Source: Haliotis asinina
Taxonomy: Eukaryota > Mollusca > Gastropoda > Lepetellida > Haliotidae
Assembly: GCF_037392515.1 (NCBI RefSeq)
Contig: NC_090291.1
Span: 26,522,001-26,586,000, forward strand
DNA length: 64,000 nucleotides
Reading direction: 5' to 3'
Shown: in pieces, positions 1 to 11,900 of the stretch
How positions within the stretch are numbered: position 1 is the first letter of the stretch
How the letters are laid out: every line of letters begins with the position of its first letter
Made by a program: the position numbers and the translations under genes
Notes under the pieces: model-generated
Told to the model about the DNA's origin: nothing
What the model saw: only the letters and a program-made list of their open reading frames with translations
The model's database searches: none

Positions 1-2984
1 AACACAGAACAATTGTGAGAAGGCTATTAGTTAATTAGTTTTCTGTTAAAAAAAAAAGCTTTGTGCCTTTATGATAAAATCGTAGGCGTGTCAGTAAAAC
101 AGATATTGAATTTTGTCAGTGACAGAGACAGCTTGTTACAATCAACATATTTTTCTGTTTCCATAAACATTTCAGTTTTCAAGCTGATCGTTTTTAGCAA
201 TGAAATTGATAGTATTTCTAATGCTTAACTTTCTTGAAAACTTGGTTTGCAAATCGACAGGTATGGGACCAGTATATTTTTATTACTGCTGACCCAAGAT
301 GCTGGTAATCACAAGAATCATCTCTTGTTACTTCGACAGTAGCGATAATCCCTGCCGTGTCGCCTTCACGGTTCAAGCCCCGCGAACCTTCTCACTGAGC
401 ATGCGCTATAGGCGCAGTGCTGCACCTGCAGCTGTTGAAGGCACCGTTCCCCAGCGCTGGGGGAAAAATTGCTGAATCGTTTGAACTCCGACTTCGTGGT
501 GTTTCTGTTGATCGCGTTATTTTGCCTTTGCATTTGCATTTTTAATACTTTTGTTACTGTAAGTCCATACCAGAAGGTATCAGAATCTGCCAAGTTGTGT
601 TTTGTGCCGCATGTGACCATTAACGATCTTTCAGTTAAAGTAAGTAAGTTTACTATCGAATAACTCGTGAAGAAGTCTTTGGGGATTTTTTTCGTCCTGA
701 AGGAGAACTTTGGTCCTGAAGTAGCATTCCGTATAGCGGCCCCCGAATGCATGTGTCTCAAACACCAGATGGGAGGATGCTGTGTAATAAACGTAAACCA
801 AGTCATCATGTACCGCATATCAGCACGTGACACAATAGTGAAATATTTTCTTCTTTTCTTCATCCTCTTCATCTTCTTCTATACAGGACTCACATGTTGG
901 ATTTTGTCTATGTGAAAGACGCTATAACCTTGGCACAGCAGTAACGGGATCATACAGGAATAGAGCGAAGAGAAATCAATCTCCCTTCAACTTGAATACA
1001 CTGATGCCATATGTGCCATTCTTTTGTTACTTGAACTCACGTATTTGTGAAGGACAGTGCTTCAAAGAAGACGATAGTGTCCGCTATGTTCCAATTGTTA
1101 AACAGGGTTTCAGATTCTTTCAGTATTCAGAGAAGGTCAAGAGACAATGTCTTCAATACCACGGTGAACAGTTATTAGGTGTGTAGATACATGAAAGTAC
1201 ACAGATACTGTGTATAAACAAGGGGACGTCACATTTACAGGGCGACAAGATAACAGCGTGGAAGACTATTATATTGTGCCTACAGATTAATATGACTATT
1301 GCAAACATTTTGAAATAATCACAATAACAGAGTCGGACCACTTCTCGATTACAGTGATTTTGTTGTTGTCACGTGACCAGCCAAGCGATTCAGCACATGC
1401 AGCACACACTCAGTCACGTACATTCGACAGGTATGCGTAGAGGCTTGAGCAACAAGATTGTTTGTTGGTCTAGTAGTTCTACTGACACTTAAAGACAGAA
1501 TAACCTGCTTCTTTGACCTGTTCAGACATTGTTTCGACACTCCTATACACGCAACAACTCGCAGATCAAAGCATGAACAAACACACGAAATGGTTTGACA
1601 AAGACTGAAATGTCAAAAAGCAGAAAGCGTACACTTTTCGATACATTCAGAGTGCCAAACGATCCTGATTACTGAGTATATCGATGTAAAAAGCAATGTT
1701 TCTACAAAACAAAACGGCATTTGAGAAACATACTGAAAATGAAATTTTAAATGCTACAAAGAGCTATATATGTAAAGGCTATTTGAGAGCCATTTAAAAC
1801 AGCGAATCGAAACGTAGTTGTCTTAACAGCTGATAACTAGTTTGAATATTTCAGTTCACAGCTCAACCTACATAATACCTGTAAATCTCAATTTGATGAT
1901 GTAAAACACTTTGTTCATAACCATGATGTTACTAATTGTTGCTGTAAAGACTTTGATCACTTGCTGTGTGATGAAATTACAGAGAAAGAAATTGTTTCAT
2001 AACCTGAAAAACGCTAAATCACCTGAAGCAGATGTTAATCCGACGGAGGCTATTCAAAGGTACGTGTCGTGTGTTGCCACCTTTCTATAACAAACCGAAA
2101 CACGAGTCTCATTAACCTACTCAGACTATGACCTATTTTTCAGCCAATCCGAATTTGCTCGAATGAAAGTGAAAATAGACATCAGAAACAACTCTGGTTA
2201 CACCGAATTCCAATTCCTTGTTTCATAAGGAAATGGTATATACAGATGATTTTTTATTTTGAACTTCAATAAGTATATTTTATGTCGAGGTATATGCAGC
2301 GTGACCTTAACTAAGACGTCACAGACTGTCCTTGTTTGACGAGGTCGTAAAATGAATCACAGTGCATCTGGCTCACCGGTTACACCCGTTGTGTTCCTTT
2401 GGCGGTTATTCAGTGTAGTTCTGTTCACCACAATGAGACTGATGTAATATCAACGCCGTACCAGGCCGCCAAACGGTTTTAGCCGCAGAGCCTCGATTTC
2501 AGATTTCCAGACTTCCGTTTGTGAGAGCTCGCTGTACTGAGTGTTTGTAAGAATAAGAGGAAGCAAAGTGTTGCAATATACAAGTGCTTAGATATATCAA
2601 ATCATAGCAATTTATATTTATGCATCCAGTTAAATTAATTAATTTTAAAATTCTGGTCTGGTTATTACACTTAGTTGCGCAATAGAACGAAACCCAGTCA
2701 AGAGGGAACGAAACTGTTGTGTAATGAATGTTTTCACTTGCGTTTTTTTAAATGTGACATGCGACCAAAACATCAAACATAATTAAAACAGAATAGCACT
2801 TGTTCATGATATATAAAACGCACTGGCGATTGTTTATTTGGGTGTTTTTTTCACAAACTTATATGCGTATAATTGCAAATCAAAAGAGCCATAGACGGGA
2901 ATTGCGCTTCTCGACATTATCAGTAAAGTTTTTTGCATCAATACTTGACACGCGTATAACAATTCTGGACATCAAAATTATTCT
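1..2984. other. Intergenic DNA with no supported gene
   Basis: No recognisable gene is seen. The one segment that looks partly coding lies at about 457-639 on the plus strand. It is an open stretch with no ATG, encodes a strongly hydrophobic run (residues like VVFLLIALFCLCICIF) and stops at a strong splice-donor-like AAA|GTAAGTAAG near 639. It could be an exon with a membrane segment or chance. A minus-strand open frame over 366-872 has no family resemblance. The rest is AT-rich with many stops in all frames. Confidence 0.4.
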
Positions 2985-3560
2985 GAGTCACAAGCTGGCT
3001 TTCGAGACAACTACAGCACTTTTGACCAGGTATTCCGACTTGACTCAAATCCTGAACATATAATGAAAAACGTGGCAAATTTTAATGTATAATTGTAGAC
3101 TTCAAGAAACATTCGACACTGCTGATTGGAAAAAAATATTGTATGTTCTTCTGAATAATGGCGTACATGGCAAAATTCTTCTCTGCTTCGCAACATGTAT
3201 TGGAATGTGAGAGCAGATGTGAGAACCAGTACGCAGATTTATGAAAGTGTATTTACATCAACTGCTGGAGTCCGACAGGGCTGCAATAGTGAATTTAGTG
3301 GTGCTTTCATTGAGGAAACTGTACAAGCGTTAAATAGTTTAATATTTGCGGACGAACGTTGCCATATTCGGAGATAAGGTCATAAACCTGCCGAAGACAA
3401 AAGCTTTTCTTGAAACACTGCAAAATGTCGATTACTACCGAAAAGACCTAGATTGTTGTATTCAAAGAGATGTGGTGGACTTTCAATAAATGAGAAATGG
3501 TTTATTGGCTCTGAAAGACTGGAATGTGTTTCCTATTACAAATATCTCTGAATAGAATGC
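2985..3560 (+). mobile_element. Degenerate LINE reverse-transcriptase fragment
   Basis: Read across frames on the plus strand, this stretch resembles the middle of a non-LTR reverse transcriptase. It begins with ESQAGFRDNYSTFDQ, matching the usual QAGFR-x2-YSTxD region. It continues with IVDFKK then TFDTADWKKILYVLLNNGVHGK, the finger/palm region, and reaches GVRQGCN, a hallmark motif upstream of the catalytic YxDD. Near 3490-3550 the segment INEKWFIGSERLECVSYYKYL matches the post-catalytic part. Several stops and frame changes break it, and the catalytic aspartate motif itself is not legible. It is a dead fragment; the clade cannot be assigned with certainty. Confidence 0.7.
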
Positions 3561-3959
3561 GTTATATCCTATCAAAAATTTATATGTCAGGATCGCGTTA
3601 TCAGTATTTCACAATCCACATGTTTTCTAACTATTCCTTATACCTTATATCTCGACTATATCATGATAGTGTCTTGGTAAATGTCTATTTTACGTTACAT
3701 ATGGAGATATTTTGAAACACCTAATGAGTGTGAGCATTGGAACATAGCGCTCTGAAGGTATTATTTAGTTGCAACATATGGTTATTTATACACGCTACAC
3801 CATCATTCTCTCCCAACTGTAGGATCACTGATATCTGCTTCACTGACCTTTCTATTGATTAACTATCTATTACACTATTGATACAAAACACAACCAGAAG
3901 TGGTCTTGAATGGCTTTCCTTTAGATGTCAGGTAGTCCCTTTACGAAATATATCATGTT

Positions 3960-4783
3960 TCATAAAATAGATCTCATTGAAGATACTGGCTGGACATACA
4001 CGATTAATGGCTTTTCCAGCCGTAACATGAAGTATAGTTTAGAATAAAGACGAACGAGGCACACATAATGTTCCGATGGAACACAGTACCACATATCGAC
4101 TTTAGCCCCTATTAGCACGTATGGCCAGTGCAAGGAACGGTCTATAATCTGATGATTTACTGTTTTTCGTCGTAAGTTCCCGACAGTGTTTGTGTCGACT
4201 AACCTGTAAGATACAGCACTGTATCTAGAAGTTTTCTGGGGGTGTCGTCTCCCAGCGCTCCACACTGCCAAAGCTGTTCTTCCTCAGTGAGGGATGTCGT
4301 TTCTGTTGGCTTCCGGCTCCAAGACCAACAGCAGAACGTTTGCGCATAACTGCGTCCAGACATCGACGGCTGACTTCAAACTCCTTATCTTCAAACATGT
4401 TCACTGTGCATCCCTTTGCTCTGATGGCGCTTTGTAATGAGGTGTATATACCATACAATGTATGAGATGGATACAACCCTCCGTCTTGTTTCCGGGCTTC
4501 GAGCAAGAAAAATTTCAGGGCGAGATTAAGGTTCTCAGCACCCATTTCGAATAAACTTTCTGACAAACACACCTTCGGCAAATCCAAATTGTATTTCATG
4601 GCTCTCTGGCGTCTTTCCTCCTGCCTCCTTTCCTCTAGTAAACACAGCAACAGTCCAATCATTCTTGTATTTTGTAGACTTCGGAACACAAATTTCAAGT
4701 TCTATATCAATGGTGTTATTATCAAGGGGTTCGCCGAATCCAAACTCAAACTCACGATCACTGTCACTGCTTTCGCTATTCAT
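3960..4783 (-). pseudogene. Frameshifted Crypton-derived (DUF3504-like) gene
   Basis: Starting at the ATG at 4783, the protein opens with an acidic leader, MNSESSDSDREFEFGFGEP, then STKYKNDWTVAVFT. A one-base frame change then leads into ERRQRAMKYNLDLPKV and a block containing YPSHTLYGIYTSLQSAIRAKG, FEDKEF and RRCLDAVMR. That block matches the conserved domain of QRICH1, ZMYM2/3/4 and related proteins, which derives from Crypton tyrosine recombinases. A second frame change near 4280 restores LTEEEQLWQCGALGDDTPRKLLD, also typical of the family. Weaker remnants such as VRLYSKLYFML continue to about 3990. At least two indels make this a pseudogene unless they are assembly errors. The family is common in mollusc genomes, partly as transposons and partly domesticated. 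Confidence 0.7.
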
Positions 4784-5011
4784 TTCGACTGCGTTATGAA
4801 AATGTCATCACCTTCTCGCTCCATATTCTTCGAAATAACTTTAGCGACTGACGACGAGCCAGCGCGCACACACGTGTAGTCGCGACAGTTACCACGTGCA
4901 GATCGTGCTGTTTACAGCTGGCGGGTGAGTGGCTGTGTTTGGGAGATAGTTTTTAGTGTAAACGGTTACTCGCTTATCGTCCATCTCTGTTCGTCATAAT
5001 AAACCTCGATT

Positions 5012-5398
5012 TTGATATATTTATCGCCTTTTCCTTTGGTGTATATGACAGATATAACACTCTCCCTCGGTTTTGGTTGGACATGTAAGCATGAGGGGTC
5101 GGGAGAACCCGCGGGCCAAAGGCCCAAGGGACCAAACCTCGGGATCGTGTTATATGCTTTACATAATCCAGGGACTGCATTGCTTCTTGCGCTGTTCAGA
5201 AGAGGCTTTATCTGCATGTATCGCTTTGTCCAGGATCTAAAGAAACACTTGCAGGTATTACGTATTCAGCCCTGTTATGCACGCATCGAAACGAGACTGT
5301 TGGTGAATCAGTCCGCTTGTCGGTGGTGCGAATGTGCACAACCTTCCCACACAACAACGCAAGGTCTGAGTTTCACAACCGTTTCAATGGTCATTCAA
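5012..5398. other. Non-coding stretch upstream of a SINE
   Basis: This stretch is spanned by a 235-codon plus-strand open frame that runs straight into the SINE at 5399. Near 5105-5150 there is a GC-rich imperfect inverted repeat (CGCGGGCC...GGCCC, GGGACC...). No protein family is recognisable, and the open frame is best explained by chance. Confidence 0.3.
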
Positions 5399-5652
5399 CA
5401 AGTGAGTGAGTGCGTTTTGTTTTACGCCGCATTCAGCAATATTCCAGCTATATGGCGGCGGTCTGTAAATAATCGAGTCTGGACCATACAATCCAGTGAC
5501 CAACAACATGAGCATCTATCTGCGCAAATGGGAATCGATGACATGTGTCAACCAAGATCCCGTTGGTCGCCTCTTACGACAAGCGTAGTCGCCTTTTATG
5601 GCAAGCATGGGTTGCTGAAGGCCTATTCTACCCCGGGACCTTCACGGGTCGT
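5399..5652 (-). mobile_element. Abalone-type SINE, near full length (family A)
   Basis: The copy opens with GTGAGTGAGTG, then TTTTACGCCGCATTCAGCAATATTCC and the GGCGGTCTGTAAATAATCGA core. It then runs through a region reading CGATGACATGTGTCAACC and ends with GGGTTGCTGAAGGCC...CCCGGGACC. I recognise this as a highly repeated element of abalone DNA. It is in reverse orientation relative to the copies at 20,725, 42,086, 42,440, 44,262 and 58,476. Its good preservation suggests a younger insertion than the others. The open frame across it is incidental. Confidence 0.8.
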
Positions 5653-7245
5653 CATTCAACAAACATTCAAGACAAAACTTCACGAGTACCAAGTTTCCAG
5701 TTTTGCAAAGAAAACATAGCTCATCAGTCACGATACATTTCATAAAGTCATTCATCAGTTGAATACAGCACATCCAACCCACAATAATTTATTGCTAGAG
5801 AGGGCAGTCACCAAATATAGCATGAATCCATATTGAAGACAGCGTAGAACAGGGATCGTATTCACAAAACGTTCGTAGCACTATTCCCCATGTTTCCCAA
5901 TATGATGAGCTACCTTCAGTTGTTAAAGTATGTGTGTATTATTATAGATGTTGCTGCTATATTGACAATGTGAGTCTAAATCTAAACTCACTCACCCGTA
6001 GCACTAACCTGTTCGTAAGTCGATGGTAACCATAAAGTACTGAGCTACGATAGCAGGTAACGCTACGAACTCGTGGCTCAGGACCAAGAATGAAGTGATC
6101 TATTATAAACTGTAGTATGTGAGAATATCTGGGAAACACAGCCAAGTATGCTCATACAAACCTATAGGCAATGGTAAAGATACTAACACATAGTTAAGAA
6201 ACAACACATTAACGTTAAGATAGAAATTTAACAAAGTAGAAAATAACAAACTTCCTTCCCTTAAGAAATATACCATCCGTTTATTAGACAAGCACCTATT
6301 GACTTGTCACTGCATCCGTATATATTTTATACATTGTCGATGACAGGTAATTGCATATACTGGTTGGACTGACGATAAAGTCGTCGTTGTGTACTTGTGA
6401 GAGATGTAACATTTAGTTTGGCAGAAGCATCGGTGATAAATGTATGTAATGGACGACCAATTAGATGTGTGCCACGAATGTATATGTGACATGTGCATGA
6501 TTTGACCAACATGGAAGATTAACATAGGCGTGAACACAGATAAACGTATTTCACCTTTGTGATTATAGTCATAGGTAATGACAGGTGCGTTGCAAGTAAC
6601 TTTTGTTTTTGTGTAAATCCGATAGGCTGCAAAGCTTTGCACTTAGTACTGAGTAGGATTGAAACGGGTAAAAATAGAAAGTACTCGAGTACTCACGTTG
6701 AATTACTCGTGAGTACTCGAGTACTCGTCTTCGAAACTGCGAAGCAGGTGAGCTGAGTTGTGCTGGGAGCGTCAGAGAAACGTCTTTTCCCGTCAAATCT
6801 TGATAAGCAGCCTTTGTTGGAGGTTTGACCTAAAATAACAAGTTAAAATAGACGATTGTTCGCAGTACTTTGTACCATTTTCTCAATGTTGCCCATAAAT
6901 TCTACGATATGTTTGTTATGCCTTTGAAGTGAATTTGGGGCGTTTTTAACATACACTACTTGAGTGTATAAATATGACATACATCATCATATCAAAACTT
7001 TGAATATTTACGTTCCGTTCTACAGTAATATGGAATTCAAGTCAAGACGGAAAGAAAGGCAAGTTGGTTATCACTTGTGATCCTTCGCAGCTACAACAAC
7101 GCTGAATATGTATGGTTAATCTGCATTGACAACAGTGGGTACCAGTGAAAGGATGTGGAAACAGTTGTGGCCTATACCCGGCGATTTTGCCCTTTAGGCA
7201 GTATGGGTTAGTGATTATGCAATGCATGAGAAAGTAACTAGGTCG
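5653..7245. other. AT-rich intergenic DNA without a gene
   Basis: No coding similarity is seen on either strand. At about 5975-5995 there is a short AAACTCACTCACCC run like a SINE tail. The hairpin at 6680-6725 is listed separately. Overlapping short open frames on both strands near 6300-6800 show no conserved motif. Confidence 0.4.
6680..6725. repeat. Perfect 18-bp inverted repeat with 10-nt loop
   Basis: The left arm AGTACTCGAGTACTCACG at 6680-6697 is exactly complementary to the right arm at 6708-6725. The loop is TTGAATTACT. Each arm is itself largely palindromic around CTCGAG, so the segment can fold in more than one way. It may be the end or core of a small foldback element. No target-site duplication is evident at the arm ends. 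Confidence 0.85.
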
Positions 7246-7249
7246 TTTG

Positions 7250-9150
7250 TCTGTTAAATAAGTCCAAATTTAATAAAGCTCCAGGGCCTGATGGCATTCG
7301 AAACCGGTATTGGAAACTGTTCCCCTGTGTTCAAACACCATTACATCACTGTTTCAATTCTCTTCTGGACACAGGTGATGTTCCTCATGATTCTGTAAAG
7401 GTCGCACAATACTGCTTCCCAAGAAAGGAGACTTGACTGATCCCCAAAACATCCACCCTATCACATGTTTGAATATTCAACATAAAATATACACAGGGTG
7501 TTTGACAAACCTCGTGTCATCCTACTGTTCCTCCAATGATAAAGTTTGCAGGGAGCAGAAGGTTGCGAGAAAGGCAGGTTGGGGTGCCAAGATCAACTTC
7601 TTGTACTAAAAGATGGTGTTGGAAGAGACTAAAACATATCACGGCAAACTCCTCATGTGCTGGATTGACTACACAAAAGCATATGACTCTTGTCCCTCAC
7701 GAATGGATTCTGAAGTCTCTTCATTGTATTGAATTCCCTGAGTGACTACTTGTTTTACACAAGTCTTCAATGAGTTGCTGGTCGACTCAACTTGAGATGT
7801 ACGCGAAAGAGCGGTGAAGACTTCGGAATCTACTCCAGTCAAAAGTGGAATATTTCAGGGAGACTCCTTCAGTCCTTTGCTTTTATGTCTGTCTTTGAAT
7901 CCTTTTTCTGTTCAATAGAGAGGATGGTTACCATCGCGAACCTCCTCGGCACAGATCCCCAACACCACTTACACATCTCTACATGGATACATTGAGCTCC
8001 TTCCAAAAAGAGATACCAACTTGAAAGAGCAGGTTCTCCTTGTCGAGCCCTTTTCTAATGATACTGGCATTATATTTGGACTCGTCAAATGTAATTATCT
8101 TTATCTAAACAAGCGGCAAGGAATCTAATAATGGATTCTGTAAGTCCCCATGGTCCCTAGTATGGTGATCTACCCTCGATTGCTGGCGATCTATGGCCTG
8201 TTTTTATATTGTTATGTCCAAATAGTGATACTATTAATTTTTTTAAGTTTCCACGCTAATTTTAAATACTAACTGTGATAATCTCGTGGTTTTACTGTCT
8301 TTCGTCGACAGGTTCTTCGTAATATGCATATATGTTTGGTTTTTTATGTCACGTATGTTCTCGTCACGATATGGCTGCAATATTGTCGATGTGGCGTTAA
8401 ATAGTAACTACCTCACTCACTCACTCACTCTAATGATGGATCGATCAAGTTAGAATTGGAGGGTGGGGGGAGTTATTAAGCATCTTGTGGAAGATCAGGC
8501 CTACACCTATCTTGGAGCGCAAAGTCGAGACAAACTCCTAAATGATTCAAGACAAACCTCAGACCGAGTATGAATTTCGCTTACAGAAAATTTGGAGCTA
8601 AATGCTCAAAACAACGTCAAAGCCACCAGTACGTTCGCTGTGCCAGTGGCCTCCTATTTCTTTGGAGCTGTTGATTGGACAAAACAAGATATCCAGAATC
8701 TTGAATGCCGAACGAGAAGGACCATGTCTGACACCCTCGTTCCTCTCTTAAACGGTTATATGTGATAAGCAATCTGGTGGTCGGGGTTTGACCCATGTGG
8801 AGGCCCATTTCACAGCAATGTGATAGGCAAGATTCAGGAAAAGAATTCTAACTATGCGGACCTTGCCCTTAAAATGTGTCGCTTGCATCCCACGTATACT
8901 GTCGTCACAACTCCGAAATGCCCTTGGTTTCGTACCACTTGATCTATTGGCCCAAATCAACAGAGTGTCCAGGTTCTCCACGGAGAGCACAACCCTTCCA
9001 ACACTCTGGGCAATGCAGAAGTTTGCAGTGTTGGGTACTCAAAGTTCTTGGCGGGTTCGACCAGGCCGCGTTTCCTTGGAGAAGTCCCATTCGCTGTCTG
9101 GGCTGCGTGTAGACAGGGTAAGGGCCCTGACCTGATGATGAGCCTTACCA
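7250..9150 (+). mobile_element. Degenerate R2-like LINE, interrupted by a SINE
   Basis: The plus strand, read across frames, gives FNKAPGPDGIRNRYWK near 7265, the usual start of the R2-type reverse transcriptase. It continues with phrases corresponding to LPKKGDLTDP, ITCLNIQHKIYTG, the GCQDQLL region, a WIDYTKAYDS-like segment and SHEWILKSL. Beyond that come a GIFQGDS-like segment (about 7850) and NLLGTDPQHHL (about 7950), followed by DTGIIFGLVKC near 8060-8090. After an inserted repeat (8143-8432), matches resume with EYEFRLQKIWS, a VPVASYFFGAVDWTKQDIQ-like stretch and GGRGLTHVEAHF near 8770-8810. Stops and frameshifts occur throughout and the YxDD motif is damaged (YMDT). It is a dead copy. 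Confidence 0.8.
8143..8432 (+). mobile_element. SINE-like insertion inside the R2-like LINE
   Basis: The insert runs from about CCCCATGGTCCCTAGTATGG through GGCGATCTATGGCCTGTTTTTATATTG to CACGATATGGCTGCAATATT and GATGTGGCGTTAAATAG. It ends in a CTCACTCACTCACTCACTC tract, which is the characteristic tail of the abalone/vetigastropod short repeats. It separates two halves of one reverse transcriptase reading, so it arrived after the LINE. The exact left boundary is uncertain by some tens of bases. Confidence 0.65.
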
Positions 9151-9159
9151 GCCTGACTG

Positions 9160-9292
9160 TGCCAGGATCACTCGAACTCTCTCTGCTTCATATTATCTTT
9201 AATCTGTAAAACATAATAATAATGCGCCTGGATCACTCGAACTCACCCTGCTGCATATTTGTCTTCAATCTGTAAAACATAATATTACTGAA
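9160..9292 (+). repeat. 65-bp tandem duplication at the LINE 3' end
   Basis: Two imperfect copies offset by 65 bp share GGATCACTCGAACT...CTGC...ATATT...TCTGTAAAACATAAT (starting near 9165 and 9230). They follow directly on the decayed R2-like coding region. They may be its 3' untranslated tail, where short tandem tails are common in several LINE lineages. That assignment is inference. Confidence 0.6.
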
Positions 9293-9339
9293 CATGTATA
9301 TGGCGCTAAATCCAACCACTAAGTGGGTACCCAAAGCTC

Positions 9340-10165
9340 TAAAAATCACAATAACAATGGTTGAGAAGAGTTAATGATGTAGTGAAAATGTGTGCGTTAT
9401 AAGATGTGATTTGTACACAGCAAAAGATGGGGACAGCTTTAAAGCGATTGGCAGAGTATTCCAGAGCGATGGGGCACAAACTCTGAAAGAACGCTTTCCA
9501 TAAGAGGCCAGTTTTCAATACGAATTTGCTGTCACATCGCAGTTGTCTGGATGGCTTGTAGGGGGATAGCAGTTCACTTAGATATTTTAATGACATGACA
9601 TGACTCTTGTATGTGACACAGAGTACTTTAAACACTCTCCTCGCATCTACTGGAAGCTAGTGTAATGACTTCAGTAACAGCGAAATGTGAGTGTACTTTG
9701 GAGCGCGTGTAACAATTCTTGTCGCTACATTTTGACGTTTTGGAGGTTTTTAAATCGCCTCAATGATTCTTTGTTGATGCTCTGAAGCAAATTGTTGCCA
9801 CAGTCCAGCATCGATTGTACCAAATACTGTCCGATTGTCTTGGCTGCATCAAGTGATACGAGATGACAAGTCTGACAAATATACCCGAGAAGACAAAACA
9901 GGCCTTCCAGATTGTCAGCTTGATAATCCAAAGATAATTTGCAGTCATAACAGACACCAAGATTTCTACCCGAGGTGAGATGTCTATACAAGAGGTATCT
10001 ATCACAAATTTTAGTGGTTTGTCCATCGACATCTGAACCTGTTGGGATTGGAAGTGACAGTGGAGGAAAATGCTTGACAGACTGTCGAATCTGACCCAAC
10101 AGAATCAAAGAATAGACCCTTTTCTCATCCACCAACAAATCGGCGTTGTAACTCATCAAGCACTG
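9340..10165 (-). mobile_element. Degenerate L2/CR1-like LINE, RT C-terminal part
   Basis: On the minus strand the reading contains SVKHFPPLSLPIPTGSDVDG and a NLGV-x-D-x-KLSLD motif. The NLGV/D-x-LS region follows the reverse-transcriptase catalytic core in L2/CR1-type LINEs. It continues with SLDAAKTIGQYLVQSMLDCGN and SLRRFKNLQN, then KYLSELLSPYKPSRQLRCDS and FQSLCPIALEYSANRFKAVP. The last two are the typical C-terminal region (xxYLSELLxPYxPxRxLRS, then LWNSLP). At least one frame change separates the parts near 9640-9725. The YxDD region lies further upstream and is not preserved here. Confidence 0.75.
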
Positions 10166-10169
10166 TTTA

Positions 10170-11515
10170 TTTTAAGGACCAACGTATTTCGATCATGATT
10201 TCACGTGCCTCTACCTTGGCATGCAACAAGAGAGTGATAGCACTGGGCTAAAGCAATGATTTGCGTAAACTTTGGATTTCTCAGAGGTTGTTGTCATCAT
10301 TTAGGACAGGATTGTGACCAGGCGTTCTTTAAAGTGTGCACACATGGGTCACCAGAATTGGCAAGGGAAGTTCTCCATGAAGTGCTTCATATCTCATATT
10401 GTGTAAACTATTCTAAAGGGAAACAAATATACCTTGTACCGGTCAGACAAATCTTACTAACGATTATTTTTTTTGCAGATTCTGTGTAAATAGGGATATA
10501 TTTTCACAAGGCTATCTGAGAAGTTAGATATTGTTTGTTTATGTTTGAGGCTGTACATTGTAGTTGCGTTTGAATATTCTTACAATAGCAGTTAATATGA
10601 TCGTTCGCTTCCCTAATAAATATGGAGAAGAAAGTCATATAATTAATATATTTCTTTAGTTTCAATAAATGTTTTATTATTAACATCTCCATCACGTCTG
10701 TTTTGTTGATATCAGCCGTGTTGGAGGTCAAACTGATGGAGGTGCGGCAGTACTGTATACATACGCAGTATACAAAATGATAGTGTCTAATTTTATTGAT
10801 TTTTCAAATCAAATTCGAGTTGCCATGGAAAAATGATGTATTATTTATGAACTGGGCGAGTGAACTCTTACATAGAAACTCGAACACATGATCAAAACGT
10901 TTATGCACGCCACGTGAGACAGATGTTTTGATCCTATTTGTTTTATGTTTACTGTCTCAACAACAAATATCAACGCATCATAGCCAGGACACACTTTGCT
11001 GTTTGAATATTTACCAATAGCTGGTCCGCGTTATGAACAGAAATCATTTTTTCAAAAATCGATAACCCCGTTTTTCACGTTACTGATTTGAATAAGAGCA
11101 GTGCAGCTAGGAATACCATGTCAGGGTTTCAACTCTCACATTGCTCAGAACACAATTACACGCGGTTAATGGATGACAAAGTAATTCATCATTTCCAGTT
11201 TCTTGTTGAAGGTACTAATCCGACAATGAATCCCTGATCTCCCATGTTTCATCCTCATAGGGTTGTTGTTGTCTCATTACTTAAGGACGTATCACACGAA
11301 TAAGGGTATCCTCTTGCGGTGGGAATCCTGCAAAGATGTCCTCTTCAAGAGCAATACTGAATATTCGAAAATGGCAGGTGATTACAGAAATACAAGTGAG
11401 TGTCTAGTGTGGCTGAAAACAGGAAGGACGAGGAGCAACAGGACAATCAACAGACCGCCATGACTGGGAATTTTAAGCGCTGAAACACAACCAAGAAAAA
11501 GTACGGGGATGTAAT
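10170..11515. other. Intergenic DNA without a supported gene
   Basis: No protein family is recognisable on either strand. Short open frames at 10,256-10,489 and 11,263-11,463 lack conserved motifs. The composition is AT-rich, with an AATTAATATATTTC-type run near 10,640. Confidence 0.4.
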
Positions 11516-11519
11516 TAAG

Positions 11520-11900
11520 AAATGAACTCTTGAGATTTGTACATATGGCCAGAATCAATTGTCCATTGCAATTTGAGAGTCTTGTTTACACTTCTCCTAA
11601 TGCATAACATTATGGTGGCATTTGCTGTGAGGTTAATTACGTCAGGTTCACCATGAATACGAGGGTCTCCCCTTTGAGGGCAAATGTGAAACAATATGGC
11701 ACACACATCACCATTATCGCCAGTATCTTGTCTCGTAAGTGTTGCGAAGTGATTTTTCCATGGACAAAATTCAGAGATGTTCCTGCAGTTAGTTTACTCC
11801 CGTCCCATGTCATGGCACAAAACCTGCCATGTTGCCGTTTCATGCATCTCTTTGTTAACGGCAGCACAACAACCAAGCACATGAGTTCTAACAACAACCT
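11520..11900 (-). mobile_element. Degenerate Tc1/mariner-like transposase fragment
   Basis: The minus-strand reading contains MTWDGSKLTAGTSLNFVHGK, then TSQHLRDKILAIMVMCVPYCFTF and ALKGETLVFM. This order resembles the central catalytic region of Tc1/mariner transposases (W-G-x-L, F-V-x-G-x-L, Y-R-D-E-I-L, then VFMxDNARPH). The following DNARPH motif with the second catalytic aspartate is lost. A shifted frame continues with LKLQWTIDSGHMYKSQEF, similar to the LxWPxxSPDLNPIE block. No terminal inverted repeats were found. The assignment rests on motif order only. Confidence 0.5.

Noticed and set aside
366..872. A 168-codon minus-strand open frame
   Set aside because: No family resemblance, odd composition and no splice context. 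The opposite strand holds an equally open stretch.
5012..5719. A 235-codon plus-strand open frame
   Set aside because: Its second half is a family A SINE in reverse orientation and its first half has no homology.
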